Position numbers and translations under genes: made by a program. Source: Thecaphora thlaspeos (taxonomy: Eukaryota > Basidiomycota > Ustilaginomycetes > Urocystidales > Glomosporiaceae). From it: 64,000 nt of DNA. Below are positions 12,231 through 21,355 of this stretch, in pieces. Location: NCBI GenBank assembly GCA_900291925.1, contig UWYS01000003.1, forward strand, positions 992,001 through 1,056,000, read 5' to 3'. Each line of letters opens with the position of its first letter. Positions within the stretch are counted from its first letter, which is position 1. A model generated the notes under the pieces. That model did not search any database. It was not told where the DNA came from and saw only the letters and a list, made by a program, of their open reading frames with translations.

Positions 12231-12554
12231 GATGGAGTCTACTGGGAAGGTATTGGTCCCGGTTTCTGGCGAGATGGAGGATGGAGGGAAAGGTTGAAGG
12301 CAGGGCGATGGCCCAGGGACGGGTGAGATGGAAGGTGGAGGGATAGCGCGGAAAGCGAGACGTTGGCCGTCCGCGACTTGCGTCCCGGTGAGCGACCGTC
12401 GCGCCGACAAACAGGACAAGCATAAAAGAACTTCATGGATTGCGGGCAGGGCTAACGGACCTGAGCTCTGAAGGGGCTCCCGGCACGCCATCAGCGTCGC
12501 GGCGCTCGCGCAGCGAACATCGGTCGCGACAGACGGCGGGAGACCCCACGCTGG
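12231..12554. other. Short gap between Ayg1-like start and retroelement
   Basis: This 324-base stretch upstream of the Ayg1-like ATG should contain its promoter and the 3' end of the retrotransposon. The element's exact boundary is not visible to me, and I see no gene. Confidence 0.4.
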
Positions 12555-13500
12555 TCAGGTCCGATAGGGAAGAAGAGGGTCAAAGAACCGGGTCGCGCCA
12601 GGACGGGCTAAGGGGATGAGAGGGCCGTCGCGGACAGCATACAGTGAGGACGCGATGAGTGTGCGGCGCTCAGTCGCCGTGCGATCGACATACCGCTTGT
12701 AGCAGTCTGACAACCACCTGCCAAGCGTTTTGATCGTCTCGGGCTCAACACCAAGTGAGACGGCCCAGGTGGCGGCGCCGCGCTGGAACGAGTGGCCGGC
12801 GTAGTCGGCGGGCTGGATCCCGAGCTGAGTGAGGGCGCGGCGGAGAATGTCGATGAAACCGGTGCGTCGCAGCGGCTGCTAGCCATTGCCGAAGCCAAAA
12901 AGCGGGTCGATCGGGTGGCGCGACGCCGGCGTGATGCGGTGGAGCGCAGCGTATGGGCACTCGGGACCGCCTACTCGAGGCGCAACGACGTCGATGCCAA
13001 GCTTGAAGGGGTCGGTTTTCGAAGCTGGGATCGTGATGATAGCGAAGTCGTTGTGCCAGGCAACGGCAGAAACGCGGAGGGGCGGCGAGGTGACGGGATC
13101 ATCGCTAGTGACCTCGCCGCAGCGGAGGAAGCAGGCAAAGGCGACAGTGAAAGCGGCAGTGAAGACGGCGGCGTCCCAGGCTGGCAGGCCGGGGAAGGTC
13201 GGGAGGCGCTCAACAACCGCGCGGAGGAGCGGCAACGTGACTGGGAGCTTGGCTTTTGCTGGGTTGAGGCCAAGGAGGCGCTTGACACCACGAATGGCCC
13301 GCTTGATGGTGGTGTGGGTGAAGGGGCTGACGTTGAGGCTGTGGTCAACGTGCCACGAGCGAAGGGCGAGGAGCTCGTGCTTGATGCTGTGATACGAGCG
13401 GGTCTGGGCCATGTTGGAGATCCACTCGAGAAGCGAGGCAACGTTGGCTGGGAGGGGGGCAACGTTGGGCCTGAAGTGCCGGAAGACAAAAGCTCGGTAT
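12555..13500 (-). pseudogene. Tyrosine recombinase of DIRS-type element, one in-frame stop
   Basis: The frame can be read from about 13500 (an in-frame ATG is at 13412) to a TGA at 12557-12555. It is interrupted by a TAG at 12881-12879. The part before the stop has an integrase-like helical N-terminal core-binding region and the motif FLRCGEV, which carries the first catalytic Arg. After the stop, the same frame gives YAGHSFQRGAATWAVSLGV and LGRWLSDCYKRYVD. These supply the His-x-x-x-Arg motif and the Tyr nucleophile expected of tyrosine recombinases, which integrate the circular DNA intermediate of such elements. The stop could be CAG to TAG. The frame overlaps the end of the reverse-transcriptase/RNase H frame by at least 440 bases. 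Confidence 0.82.
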
Positions 13501-15217
13501 CGATCGACGACGCCGTCGCTGCGCTTGCACGTACTGGCGGCAAGACCGAGTCAGAGGAGTTGAGCCGCGCCGGAGCTGTAGGCAAGGTCGGCTGTGAACG
13601 AGGGTGGTGGGGCAGCAAGGGAGCGGACTTTGCCTGCCGGGAGAAGAGCAGAGCATGGGCCTGGGGGTATAGAGAGGCGATCTCGCCAAAATTTCGGCAA
13701 TAGAGCAGGTCAGCAAGAATGTTGTCGGCGGACGCTATGCGAGTGGGCCGGAGCGAGATCTGCCGCCGGTGGCAGAGCACAAAAATCTCGTGGAGCGTCC
13801 GCGTCAACGGGTCCCTCGATGACCCTGAGCGGAGGCCATGCTCAACATTGGTGTTGTCGACATAGAGTACGACAAGGCGAGGGTCGGTCCAGTGCGGCGC
13901 AAAACGTCTGAGCGCCTCGAGAACTGCCAAGGCCTCAAGGAAACGGATGTCCTTGCGACGGTGTTGCCGGGCAACCTCCCTCGGAAACGCGTCGCGCGGC
14001 GCTGCCATAGGGCCCCAATGACCCCCAAACGAGCGCTTGCTGGCGTCGGTCCAGACATACTCAACGACCAGCGGCATGGGGTCGAGGAGCGAACGGCCGC
14101 ACCAGGACGAGAGGACGTCGCGCCACCAGCGTAGCTCGGCGTGCGCCTGCGGCGGAGTCCGACGTGGGCAGGATGGGCAACGTGACGCTAGGCGGACGGC
14201 GGTATAGAGCCGTCGAAGGAACGCTCGTCCATGTGGGAAGACAAGCGTGACAAACTGCAGTAAGCTGGCGATGCGCTGCCAGTCGAGAAGGGTAGCGGCG
14301 CGCCGACTCAGCAGATGGTCGATGGCGGCCAGGATGCAGGCCCGCCGGGCATCTGTGATGCCGACAGTTTGCTCGTCCGAGTCGATCTCGACACCAAGGA
14401 TCTCGAGGCGGGTGTGGCCGAGGAACGTTTTCTTGGCGTTGAGAGAGAAACCCAAGGCCGTGCAGGCAAGGGCAAGGACACGAATTGGGTAGGCGGCGTT
14501 TTTATCGGGCGGGGTGGCTCCAAAGAAGTCGTCGAGGTAGTGCTCGACGTCGACGCCGGCTGCAGCCGTGAGCCATTGGAGGAGCTTGGCAAAAAGGTTG
14601 AATAGCCACGGCGAGCTCTTACCGCCAAACGTGAGCGCTAGCTCCTGGTAGAAGCGGTCGCCAAGAACGAGGTCAAGGAGCCGGGCCTGCCAGCTGCCCA
14701 CAACAACGTGTCGGAAAGCGTCTGTCAGGTCACCCTTCCAAAGGCGCGCGCCGCGATTCTCGCGCACGACATCGAAAAGGTGCTGAAGGCTGGCGTACCG
14801 GATGGTGGTGAAGCTGTCGCTGATCCCGCTGTTGACCGAGGGGAGGGTGTGCGGGCCAGGCTGGCGGGGGTGCAAGAGGTGGTGAATGGTCCGCAGCTTG
14901 TCTGAGTGTGGTTTTGGGACCGTGCCGATTGGCGAGCAGACAAGGTTGGCGGCAGCGGGGTCGACAATGGAGATGCGTCCTTCCTCGAGGCGCGAGGCCA
15001 GCTCACGCTCGACGTGGGTAAGGCAGGCAGCGTCCATGGGCAAGTTGCGCACCCGCTGATAGCGGCCCTCTTTCTCGAGCGGCCTGGCGTAGCCCAGACA
15101 AACACTGTGGCGGATTGCGCTGAGGAGAGCGAGGCCAACCTCTGTATCAGGGTAGAGTGCAAGCACGCGCTCCCACTGCGGCAGCGCCTCTTGCATGGAG
15201 CCGTGGCGCGCCGGCAT
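12971..15217 (-). CDS. Reverse transcriptase and RNase H of DIRS-type element
   Basis: This 748-codon frame starts at an ATG at 15217. An in-frame stop lies only about 75 bases upstream, so it is separate from Gag. The reverse-transcriptase core is recognisable from the YLDDFFGA box near 14540-14520 and the upstream segments WKGDLTDAFRHV and GGKSSPWLFN. RNase H-like features follow: VEYVWTDASKRSFGGHWG, then YVDNTNVEHGL. The last roughly 200 codons are Ser/Pro-rich and overlap the recombinase frame on the same strand, so their sequence is dictated partly by that frame. The enzyme would copy element RNA into DNA. The frame has no internal stop, but the Gag and recombinase partners are broken. 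Confidence 0.85.
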   Translation of the reverse strand: MPARHGSMQEALPQWERVLALYPDTEVGLALLSAIRHSVCLGYARPLEKEGRYQRVRNLPMDAACLTHVERELASRLEEGRISIVDPAAANLVCSPIGTVPKPHSDKLRTIHHLLHPRQPGPHTLPSVNSGISDSFTTIRYASLQHLFDVVRENRGARLWKGDLTDAFRHVVVGSWQARLLDLVLGDRFYQELALTFGGKSSPWLFNLFAKLLQWLTAAAGVDVEHYLDDFFGATPPDKNAAYPIRVLALACTALGFSLNAKKTFLGHTRLEILGVEIDSDEQTVGITDARRACILAAIDHLLSRRAATLLDWQRIASLLQFVTLVFPHGRAFLRRLYTAVRLASRCPSCPRRTPPQAHAELRWWRDVLSSWCGRSLLDPMPLVVEYVWTDASKRSFGGHWGPMAAPRDAFPREVARQHRRKDIRFLEALAVLEALRRFAPHWTDPRLVVLYVDNTNVEHGLRSGSSRDPLTRTLHEIFVLCHRRQISLRPTRIASADNILADLLYCRNFGEIASLYPQAHALLFSRQAKSAPLLPHHPRSQPTLPTAPARLNSSDSVLPPVRASAATASSIDTELLSSGTSGPTLPPSQPTLPRFSSGSPTWPRPARITASSTSSSPFARGTLTTASTSAPSPTPPSSGPFVVSSASLASTQQKPSSQSRCRSSARLLSASRPSPACQPGTPPSSLPLSLSPLPASSAAARSLAMIPSPRRPSAFLPLPGTTTSLSSRSQLRKPTPSSLASTSLRLE

Positions 15218-15387
15218 ATCCGACGGGTCAAAAAGGTCAGAAGGAATGGTCGTGTTCGGACGGGGCGGCGGGAAGGTTGAACGAGCTGTTCAAGGAGGTC
15301 AAGGCACCGGTCAGCTGCTGGAACGTCCAGGCACGCTGCCGGTGAGGGGAGGTCGGGAGGGGCAACCTGAGGGCCAGGAGATAAAGC

Positions 15388-15450
15388 CCGGAGGCCGAGG
15401 GGAGCCCGGAGGCCGCAAGAAGCCCGGAGGCCAAGAGGAGCCCTGAGGCC
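15388..15450. repeat. Short degenerate tandem repeat inside retroelement
   Basis: AGCCCGGAGGCC-type units recur several times at about 16-17 base spacing, with weaker copies continuing to about 15560. They lie between the Gag stop and the reverse-transcriptase start on the minus strand and would encode Gly-Leu-Arg-Ala-type repeats in one frame. Confidence 0.6.
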
Positions 15451-15694
15451 AGACAGCGAAGGCGTCGCGCCCAGAGCTGTTGTCGAGTGAGGAGCCCGGG
15501 GGCCGATGAGAGCCTGGGGGCCAGGACGAGATGCCGCGCCGTGCACGGCGGCGGGGGAAGCCCGGAGGCCGAGCGGACAGGCGTCCGCACCTTGCTCTCC
15601 AGTGGAGAGGTTGTCGACTTGCAGCATGCTGCTGCGGGTCACTAAGCGGGGTCGGGGAGGGCGACGACTCACGCTGGTAGCGCTGAGCTTCGGC

Positions 15695-16870
15695 TCAAGC
15701 GCGTTTCAAGGTCGTCGTCGGCTTGGACGAGGACGACGTCTTGCGAGTGGTGAGGCAGTCGGCGGCGGTGTGCAGCCGCAAGAAGCACTGCTCGCAGACG
15801 TGGCGGCGGGAGCAGTCCTCGACCATGCAGCTTCCGGCGTTGTTGTTCCAGCTCCAGCAGATCTCGCGGCGCTTATCGACAGATGGGGCACCTCGACGGC
15901 GAGGGCTGGTGCCGGCGTTTGACGACGTGGCAGAGGGCTGGGCCGGACGAGCGACGAGGCCGCTAAAGCTGTCTTCGTGGGCGGCGTGGTCGCAGGTTGC
16001 CCACTCCTGCGAGGTGGCGCGGCCGAAACGCTTTCGGCAGACGGCAAGGAAGAAGTCGACAACCGTTGGCCAGGGGTACTTCGTCTCCAGGTCGATGACC
16101 TGGCAAAAGAAGTCGGAGAGGGCAGGGCCAAGCGCACGGTCGGGGCTGGCAGCGGCACGGAGGCTGGCAAAGACCAGCCAGATCTTGGCGAGGCCGATTG
16201 ACGGGACGGCTCGGACAAACTGCTTGTTGACGTTGCTCTGCGTCTGTGCTGGCTGGACCGGGACGCCAAGGACGGTGAAGCCGGCGTCGGTGTCGTCGCT
16301 CTGGCGCGTCCACGACGGGTTGGCGAGCTTGACCATGTCGTGCGGCGCAAGGGCGTCATGGTACACTCTGTCGACAAGGTCGGGCTCTGTGTTGAGCCAC
16401 GAGAAGACCGGGACCTGCCGGGCAAACTCACCGGGCTGGAGAGCGGCCGGCGATGCGGCAACTCCAAGTAACTGGGGTGCCAGCTGCTGCTGCAGGCCGC
16501 CAGCAGGCAGCGGGGATCCGGCGGATGGCAGGCGGGCGGATAGAGCCTCGATGGCGCGGCGCACGTCGGTGAGGGCCGAGTTGAAGGTGGCGGCGGTGAC
16601 GAAGCCGTCTTACCCCTGCTCTCGGTCACGCCGCTCCCGTTCCTCGCGTTCGTGCTGGGCGGCCAGTTCCTCCCGTTCTCGCTGGGCAGCGCGCTCTTCT
16701 CATTCGCGCAGGGCGGCTCGCTCGCGGCGGCTGGGGGACCTGGAGCGGTCGCGGCGACAGTTGTCGCAGGTTGCGACGTGGCGGTTAGGTTGTGTGCGAT
16801 GGACAAAGTGGTCGAGGGGTTGCTCGGTGTCGCAGGATGAGCAGGTGCGGTGGGTGTCGTCGGCGGCCAT
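15695..16870 (-). pseudogene. Gag-like protein of DIRS-type element, two in-frame stops
   Basis: The frame begins at an ATG at 16870 and ends at a TGA at 15697-15695, with internal stops TGA at 16702-16700 and TAA at 16612-16610. The N-terminus has a zinc-binding pair, TCSSCD followed by TCDNCRRD, then a highly charged Arg/Glu coiled-coil segment that spans both stops. The rest includes a second Cys-rich patch, CWSWNNNAGSC with CEQCFLRLHTAADC downstream, resembling the nucleic-acid-binding knuckle of retroelement Gag proteins. Both stops could be single C-to-T changes (CGA to TGA, CAA to TAA). The stretch from 16564 onward is open but has no ATG at its head. Confidence 0.7.
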
Positions 16871-18693
16871 GACCAGGGCAGACAGAAAACGACAGAACAG
16901 AGCCCTGACGGGCGAGCGACGACAAAGATGATGAAGGGAGAGAGGGAGGAGACAGGGCGACGGGCGCTAGCAGCAAAAGCCAAGCGACGGCCGATCACCC
17001 CAGACGCGCACGCCCTCTCGCACGTGTAGCACGCTTGGTATATGAGGTGTGAGGACGAGTGTAGCCCTTGCAATATTATTATTGTTGCGTCGCTTGGCGC
17101 AGGACAGCGTGGCGTCTTGCGCCAACCGACGCGCAGTAGTGGGTGCCACGCTGGCACTGCAAGATGCCGTGCTGGCAGTCGAGCGCGGGTTCTCTCCTCT
17201 TTCTTTCGTCTGCTCCAACTTTCCCCAGACCCTCAGCCTATCCTATGTATTCGTTTCGCCGCCCACTCACTCGCCTTCTCGCTCTTTGTGTGTGGTTGTT
17301 CTTGGCCTCCGAGAACAGTGGTCCCGCCCCTCTGGCCGCATGCTATTCTGCTAGCTCTTCAACCTATGCAAATATCGCCAAGTAGGCGCGAACATAGATC
17401 GACGCGGTTTTCAATCTAAGGATCCCTTTCTTTGCTTGGCAATTGATTCAACGAGCTCGACGACCGAGCAAGCTTGCCAAGTGGGATCGCGACGGTTGGG
17501 TTGCCTGCCTGCTTCTGTGTGCATGTGCGGCGACGAGGATCGACCGGAAAGAAGAGACTTCGGGTCGAGCAACGAGGCCGCACTGCTATTAGATGATCGT
17601 TGGACGACGTTCCGCTTGCAGATCGACAGTGCAGCCGCTTGGTGAGGGAGCTCGACAGGAACCCGGGCCGAGCTAGCTTTCATGAGCGTCCAAAACTGAC
17701 CCGCCAAGCAGGACACACCGGGCCGGGCCTGCTTGCGGATGACGTTGGGTCGACTTGCTCGGCATGCGCAATGGAAATCAAGACCGGCACTGCGGATGGA
17801 CAGGCTCGAGTAGAGTGCTGCTCCGCGTCGATCTGCGGACGAAGCGGCGATCAGGCAAGGTGAGGATGGTGGAGCTTCGCTGAAGGATATCGGCCATCGG
17901 CCGTCTGGAATGCGTCGAGCAGCTCGCAAAGGGTCGCTAGCCCAGAAAGGAATTGGGACACCACATGCGTATCGCATCCACATATCGTACAGTAACAGGG
18001 TCCTCTCTCGTCTACAGTTGGGTAACGGGTAGGATGTGCGCCGCAACTGGAAGGCCAACCGCAATTAAGGATCCAACCCTTCGCGGCTACGAAGGTCAAC
18101 GAGCTTCGCTGATGCCGACGACAACGTCAGTGACAAGCAGGTCGCCGTCGCACGTCGCCTTTCATCCTTCTCTCCTCTTCCTCGTGGGGAACGATTGCAT
18201 GGCGCTGCCCTGTACACTTCTTGCCGCAACAGGGCAAGGCCGCTACACCATCATGAGCAGCATCTCTACATGCATCCGTCGTCGTCGTTTCAGCTTTGTT
18301 CACACGTCGTCACATCCAGCCTCACCGTGGGCAAACTCCTTCTGATGCGTCGAGACTGTCGCCGTGAGCGGTCGAGGTTCCTAGTCGTCGCTCCACATGC
18401 TCGCCCAATAGCTGCGCGATGACCGAGGATGCCGCCTTCCATGACGGGAGGTCGATGATGTCGTACCGGTCGGCCCTTATCGGATATTGTTGCTTGGCTG
18501 ATGTCAGCTTCGAGGGTTCGGACTCTGTCCCTCAAGAAACGACGACGACGTTCGATGGCGACAAAGATCGACATCTTCCGCTTTTGCCCTCTCTCTCTTT
18601 TTGACCTGCCACCACCGATACCATCTCTCCTTCCACACGACTTCCAACAGGATATCCCACCCAGCCGCGAAGCTACGTGCGACTGCCATCGCC
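16871..18693. other. Retroelement flank and promoter region of FSH1-like gene
   Basis: I see no convincing gene in this 1.8-kb stretch. It holds a hairpin at 17087-17132 and a pair of related TGCCACGCTGGCA / TGCCGTGCTGGCA motifs near 17143-17178, perhaps the left-over terminal region of the retrotransposon. The right half is the 5' region of the serine hydrolase at 18694. Short open frames are uninformative. Confidence 0.45.
17087..17132. repeat. Imperfect 15-bp inverted repeat (hairpin)
   Basis: GCGTCGCTTGGCGCA at 17087-17101 pairs with TGCGCCAACCGACGC at 17118-17132, with one mismatch and a 16-base loop. It sits about 220 bases upstream of the Gag start and may belong to the terminal structure of the DIRS-type element. 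Confidence 0.65.
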
Positions 18694-19503
18694 ATGGACG
18701 CCCCTGGAGAGCGTCCTATCCGACTGCTCTGCCTGCACGGCAAGGGGACCAACTCAAGCGTGATGAGCACGACGATGCGACCTCTCACGCGCCACCTCGG
18801 AACTTCGATCGAGTGCCACTTTCTCGACGGTCGTCAACCCTGCCCACCTTACCACGGGATCCAGCAGTTCTTTGGGGACCAGCCTTACTTTGCCTGGTAC
18901 GATTCTCCGACACGCAACAATCTTGAGCAGGCCTACACCTTCGTCCTGACCTATATTCTGTCCAAGGGACCGGGATTCTTCGATGGCGTGGTAGGGTTCA
19001 GCCAAGGTGCGGCGATAGCGGCAACCCTCGCCATTCGTCACCAGGATAGGCTGTTTCGCTTTGCCGCTTTCCTATGCGGGGGGAGGCCATTCGACCCTGC
19101 TACCGGACAACGTTACGAGCATCTACCGGGCAAGAGGGACGGATTCGCCGCTTGGCCTTTCGGGCCGGAGACTGACGACGATCCTACCGAGAGGGTCGCG
19201 TCTATCTGCGGAACATCCTCGAACAACAGGAAAGAGGGAGAGAGTACGCCCGCCTCGGTAATTCAGAGCGGGATGGGAGGGGCTACGACGTCGATGTACG
19301 CCATCAACATCCCGACGGTTCACCTGCTTGGACTGCACGACTCGGCCAAGGCGGAAGGGGTGAAGCTGATGGAGCTTTGCGATCCCAAGCTGCGCGAATG
19401 GTACGAGTACGACGGAGGTCACAGTCTACCGCGCAGGTCGGTGGACATCGTCAACCTAGCTGACCGCTTCCGAAAGGTCGCGGGCGGCATCCTTGCCACC
19501 TGA
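18694..19503 (+). CDS. FSH1-type serine hydrolase (alpha/beta hydrolase)
   Basis: A single exon of 269 residues. The open frame extends to 18601, but the first ATG with a good context (ATCGCCATGG) is at 18694. The protein starts with RLLCLHGKGTNS, the first strand and oxyanion region of the FSH1 family. It has a nucleophile elbow GFSQGAA (Ser103), an acid in LGLHDSAK (Asp216) and a catalytic His in GGHSLPRR (His243). Relatives include yeast Fsh1-3 and the polyketide-releasing esterase LovG. No signal peptide is visible, so it is probably cytosolic. Its position between a PKS/Ayg1 pair and a laccase makes a polyketide-release or editing role possible, but the family is also common outside clusters. 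Family certain, substrate unknown. Confidence 0.85.
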   Translation: MDAPGERPIRLLCLHGKGTNSSVMSTTMRPLTRHLGTSIECHFLDGRQPCPPYHGIQQFFGDQPYFAWYDSPTRNNLEQAYTFVLTYILSKGPGFFDGVVGFSQGAAIAATLAIRHQDRLFRFAAFLCGGRPFDPATGQRYEHLPGKRDGFAAWPFGPETDDDPTERVASICGTSSNNRKEGESTPASVIQSGMGGATTSMYAINIPTVHLLGLHDSAKAEGVKLMELCDPKLREWYEYDGGHSLPRRSVDIVNLADRFRKVAGGILAT

Positions 19504-21355
19504 GGCGAAGCTTGTTTGTCCACGATGGGGACCAACGTTGGCGGGCGAATTGGCTTCTTCGTTTTCTTTTCCTTTGCAATTTCCGACGTTATTTGCCCCG
19601 ACTTTTGTTCGTGCATGGCGTCTGATCTGTCGTCCAGTTCCGCGGACCCTGAGGATTCCGAGAGACGCTTTAGCTGTTCCGCAATGTAGAGAGTGGTACA
19701 ATGCGGATGCCGCTGCGACGATGCTAGTTTGGCGGGTACGGGCCAAGGGCGCCGCGAAAGGAAGGCGGCAGTAGGAGCGTGGGTGTGCTGAGCGAGACGA
19801 TCCATGTTTACGCGTGGGCAGAGGGCCTGGTTGGACCCAGGCGTGGCGTGGCGTGCCGATATTTTTGGGTGAGCATTCATCCCCAACTCGCAGCAACATT
19901 CCAGTACCGACCGGCACGAGCACATACAGTACAGAGAGTGGTCTCACTACCTCTTGCACCTCCTGCGCAGTGGCACGTCGCTCCCACCTCGCCCACGCTT
20001 CCGTCGTCTCGGTCGTTTGTGTTGGCGATCGGCCGCATCGGATCTGAGCCCGATGCAATCGGACCGATCGGGCTGCGGTGAGTCGCCGACTCGCCGTGGG
20101 AGCTGCTACCACCAGGCCTAGACGCAAGGCATGCTTGTGGGATCGCTGGGGACCGTCCAATGTACAAACAGAGGCTCCTGGGCACCATCGTCGAGCTGGA
20201 ATCCATCATCCTTGACATCTATCTTCTACAGTTTGTCGGCTCATCCGTCCTCTCTCGGCTTGCCCGCCGTCACCTCGATGTGTCATGAGAGACGGACGGT
20301 CGTCTCTCGCACGGGAGACGGCGTAGGCAACGACCTAGTGCCAGCTGTCATTCCCGCGCCGCGCCATGGGCATGCCTCGAAGTGCGCAGCAAGCGCGACC
20401 CCATGGTCGGCCCGCACCTCGTACCGCGCACACGCCCGTTCGCCACACGACATACACACCGCACCTCTCAGCCGGCCTCGGAGCGCGCTCGTCACACAAG
20501 CGTGCAACAAGGATATATCGCTTGGCGGCCATGTAGTCACCTTCGATCCTCTTCTACCTCAGTCAGACAAGCGTGGACCAAGCGGCCAGCCCAACGGCCG
20601 AGCGACGTAACTCGCTCTGCGGTCTTCCTCTTTCCTTGCCGGCCGCCGCACCGTAAGCTGAGGCAAAGCTCGATGAGGAAGGAGTCGTCGGCGAGACAGC
20701 GGGAACAGCGGCACACGTGAAGGGCGAGCCAAGTGAGGCAGCTTGCCCTACGGTCCTTCGGCAGGCCTGCGATGATGACAGGCCGCTGCACACCAGTCTA
20801 CGTCCTTCCAGCTCGCCCTCGCGCTCATATTCGAGCCTTTCAACTTCCAACAGGCCTCGCACACGCTCAATACGCATCACTTCTCGGACCCTAGACCTCT
20901 GGCCTGCACAACACAGCAGCCAACCATTGCTCGACTAGAGCGACAGGCTGCACCCCAATCCCGAGCCTTCGGACCGCTGAGGCACGCTCAGCTTCGTCGA
21001 AGAATCTACTCGGCCACCATCCCGCGCCCCGCTTCGGTATGCGCAGCAGGCGGCGACGTACTGCTTGCCTATCGTCCAGATAGACGCCGGCCCCGCCGTT
21101 CGGTGCTTCCTTTGCCTCCTTATAGGCTTGCCAAACGTAGGACCGGAGCAAAAGCGGACCCCCCATCATCCTCCCCTTCCCTGTTCTCCGCTCCCCTCCC
21201 CCGTTCCCTTTCGATTCATCCCTCCCTCCCACACCCTTCCCCCCCCTCAAGACATCGGAACACTCTTTTCCCGACAACGAACACACACCGCTGGCCGAAG
21301 ACAACCGGTCACCCTTTTCACAGCCTCCGCTCTCAGAGCCAACACCGCTGTCACG
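19504..21355. other. Intergenic region upstream of multicopper oxidase
   Basis: This 1.85-kb stretch holds no recognisable gene on either strand; the small open frames are not domain-like. The last 200 bases before 21356 are strongly pyrimidine-rich on the plus strand, which fits a 5' UTR or core promoter of a fungal gene. Confidence 0.5.

Larger units (their letters stand above)
12555..16870 (-). mobile_element. DIRS/Ngaro-type tyrosine-recombinase retrotransposon, decayed
   Basis: The minus strand carries, in order, a Gag-like frame with a CxxC zinc-finger, a reverse transcriptase plus RNase H frame, and a tyrosine recombinase frame overlapping the previous one. This set, without a DDE integrase, defines the DIRS/Ngaro order of retrotransposons. 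Coding limits are given; terminal repeats were not resolved, so the true element is somewhat larger. It is no longer fully functional: the Gag frame has two in-frame stops and the recombinase has one, although the frames are otherwise intact. A strong hairpin lies at 17087-17132, just beyond the Gag start. The element separates the Ayg1-like gene from the FSH1-like and laccase genes. Confidence 0.85.

Noticed and set aside
12239..12491. Upstream N-terminal extension of the Ayg1-like protein
   Set aside because: The frame stays open to 12491 but the extra residues are Ser/Pro/Arg-rich, and the ATG at 12230 begins a clean signal peptide.
15723..16931. 402-codon plus-strand frame opposite the retroelement Gag
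   Set aside because: Antisense shadow of the Gag frame; composition is Arg/Ser/Ala-rich with no known domain, while the minus strand has zinc-finger motifs.
12542..17121. Possible inverted terminal repeat of the DIRS-type element (about 16 of 20 bases matching between 12542-12561 and 17102-17121)
   Set aside because: The match is short and in GC-rich DNA, so it is likely to arise by chance. Copies of the element are needed to define the ends.
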